A stretch of DNA of 5,673 nt, taken from positions 1-5,673 of the forward strand of contig CALKTZ010000719.1 of assembly GCA_937997355.1 (NCBI GenBank), read 5' to 3'. A program made the position numbers and the translations under genes. Below the pieces are notes generated by a model. That model was given only the letters and a program-made list of their open reading frames with translations, ran no database searches and was not told where the DNA came from. Shown piece after piece: positions 5,637 through 5,673 of the stretch. Origin of the DNA: an uncultured Planctomycetales bacterium. GTDB lineage: Bacteria; Planctomycetota; Planctomycetia; Isosphaerales; Isosphaeraceae. How positions within the stretch are numbered: position 1 is the first letter of the stretch; every line of letters starts with the position of its first letter.

Positions 5637-5673
5637 ATGTCGGAAGCGGAAAAATCGGCGGGATCGGCCCCGG
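5637..5673 (+). CDS. Start of a downstream gene, possibly biotin carboxyl carrier protein (right edge)
   Basis: An ATG at 5637 opens a frame reading MSEAEKSAGSAP to the window edge. GGAG at 5626-5629, seven bases upstream, is a good Shine-Dalgarno. Only 12 residues are visible, too few to identify the product. In many bacteria an M24 Xaa-Pro peptidase gene precedes accB/accC (or efp), and a short polar start like this fits accB better than efp. That identity is context inference only. The 176 bases between the peptidase stop and this start hold no recognised gene or strong terminator; CGATCGC at 5464-5470 and GCGATCG at 5504-5510 are a weak inverted pair. Confidence 0.4.
   Translation, partial: MSEAEKSAGSAP

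Overview
The window looks like a chromosomal stretch from a GC-rich planctomycete, most likely of the Isosphaeraceae type. This rests on the strongly GC-biased third codon positions, a secreted single-heme protein of the planctomycete cytochrome c kind with an SH3-like/TPR-like front end, and a small lineage-style protein with the DLHDF and VLVRRDEVVAIS stretches. No mobile element, CRISPR array, rRNA or tRNA was seen. The lineage is inferred from family resemblance, not from a marker gene.

Left part (1-760): the 3' end of clpX, the ATPase of the ClpXP protease, runs off the left edge. Two strong hairpins follow between the convergent genes, at 551-586 for clpX and 664-711 for the gene coming the other way.

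Middle (764-3099): a 524-residue exported protein is on the minus strand, with an SH3-like module, a TPR-like helical segment, one CxxCH heme site and a long Ala/Pro-rich tail. It diverges, across 108 bases, from a 98-residue plus-strand protein. That protein starts at TTG behind a strong Shine-Dalgarno and has a residue pattern closely resembling both Sm motifs of Sm/LSm RNA-binding proteins. A gene-poor stretch of about 350 bases follows, holding several complementary arms that may form an RNA structure.

Right part (3100-5673): a secreted and membrane-anchored TPM-domain protein with a Gly/Asp/Trp repeat tail comes first, then a perfect 16-bp hairpin. Next is an M24 metallopeptidase of the Xaa-Pro aminopeptidase/dipeptidase type with all five metal ligands intact. 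The first 12 codons of another gene, possibly accB, lie at the right edge.

The genes look like separately transcribed units, not one pathway. clpX and the M24 peptidase both serve cytoplasmic protein turnover. The cytochrome-like and TPM proteins act outside the cytoplasm. The most interesting item is the Sm-like small protein; the multi-module cytochrome protein and the structured gap at 2840-3036 come next.
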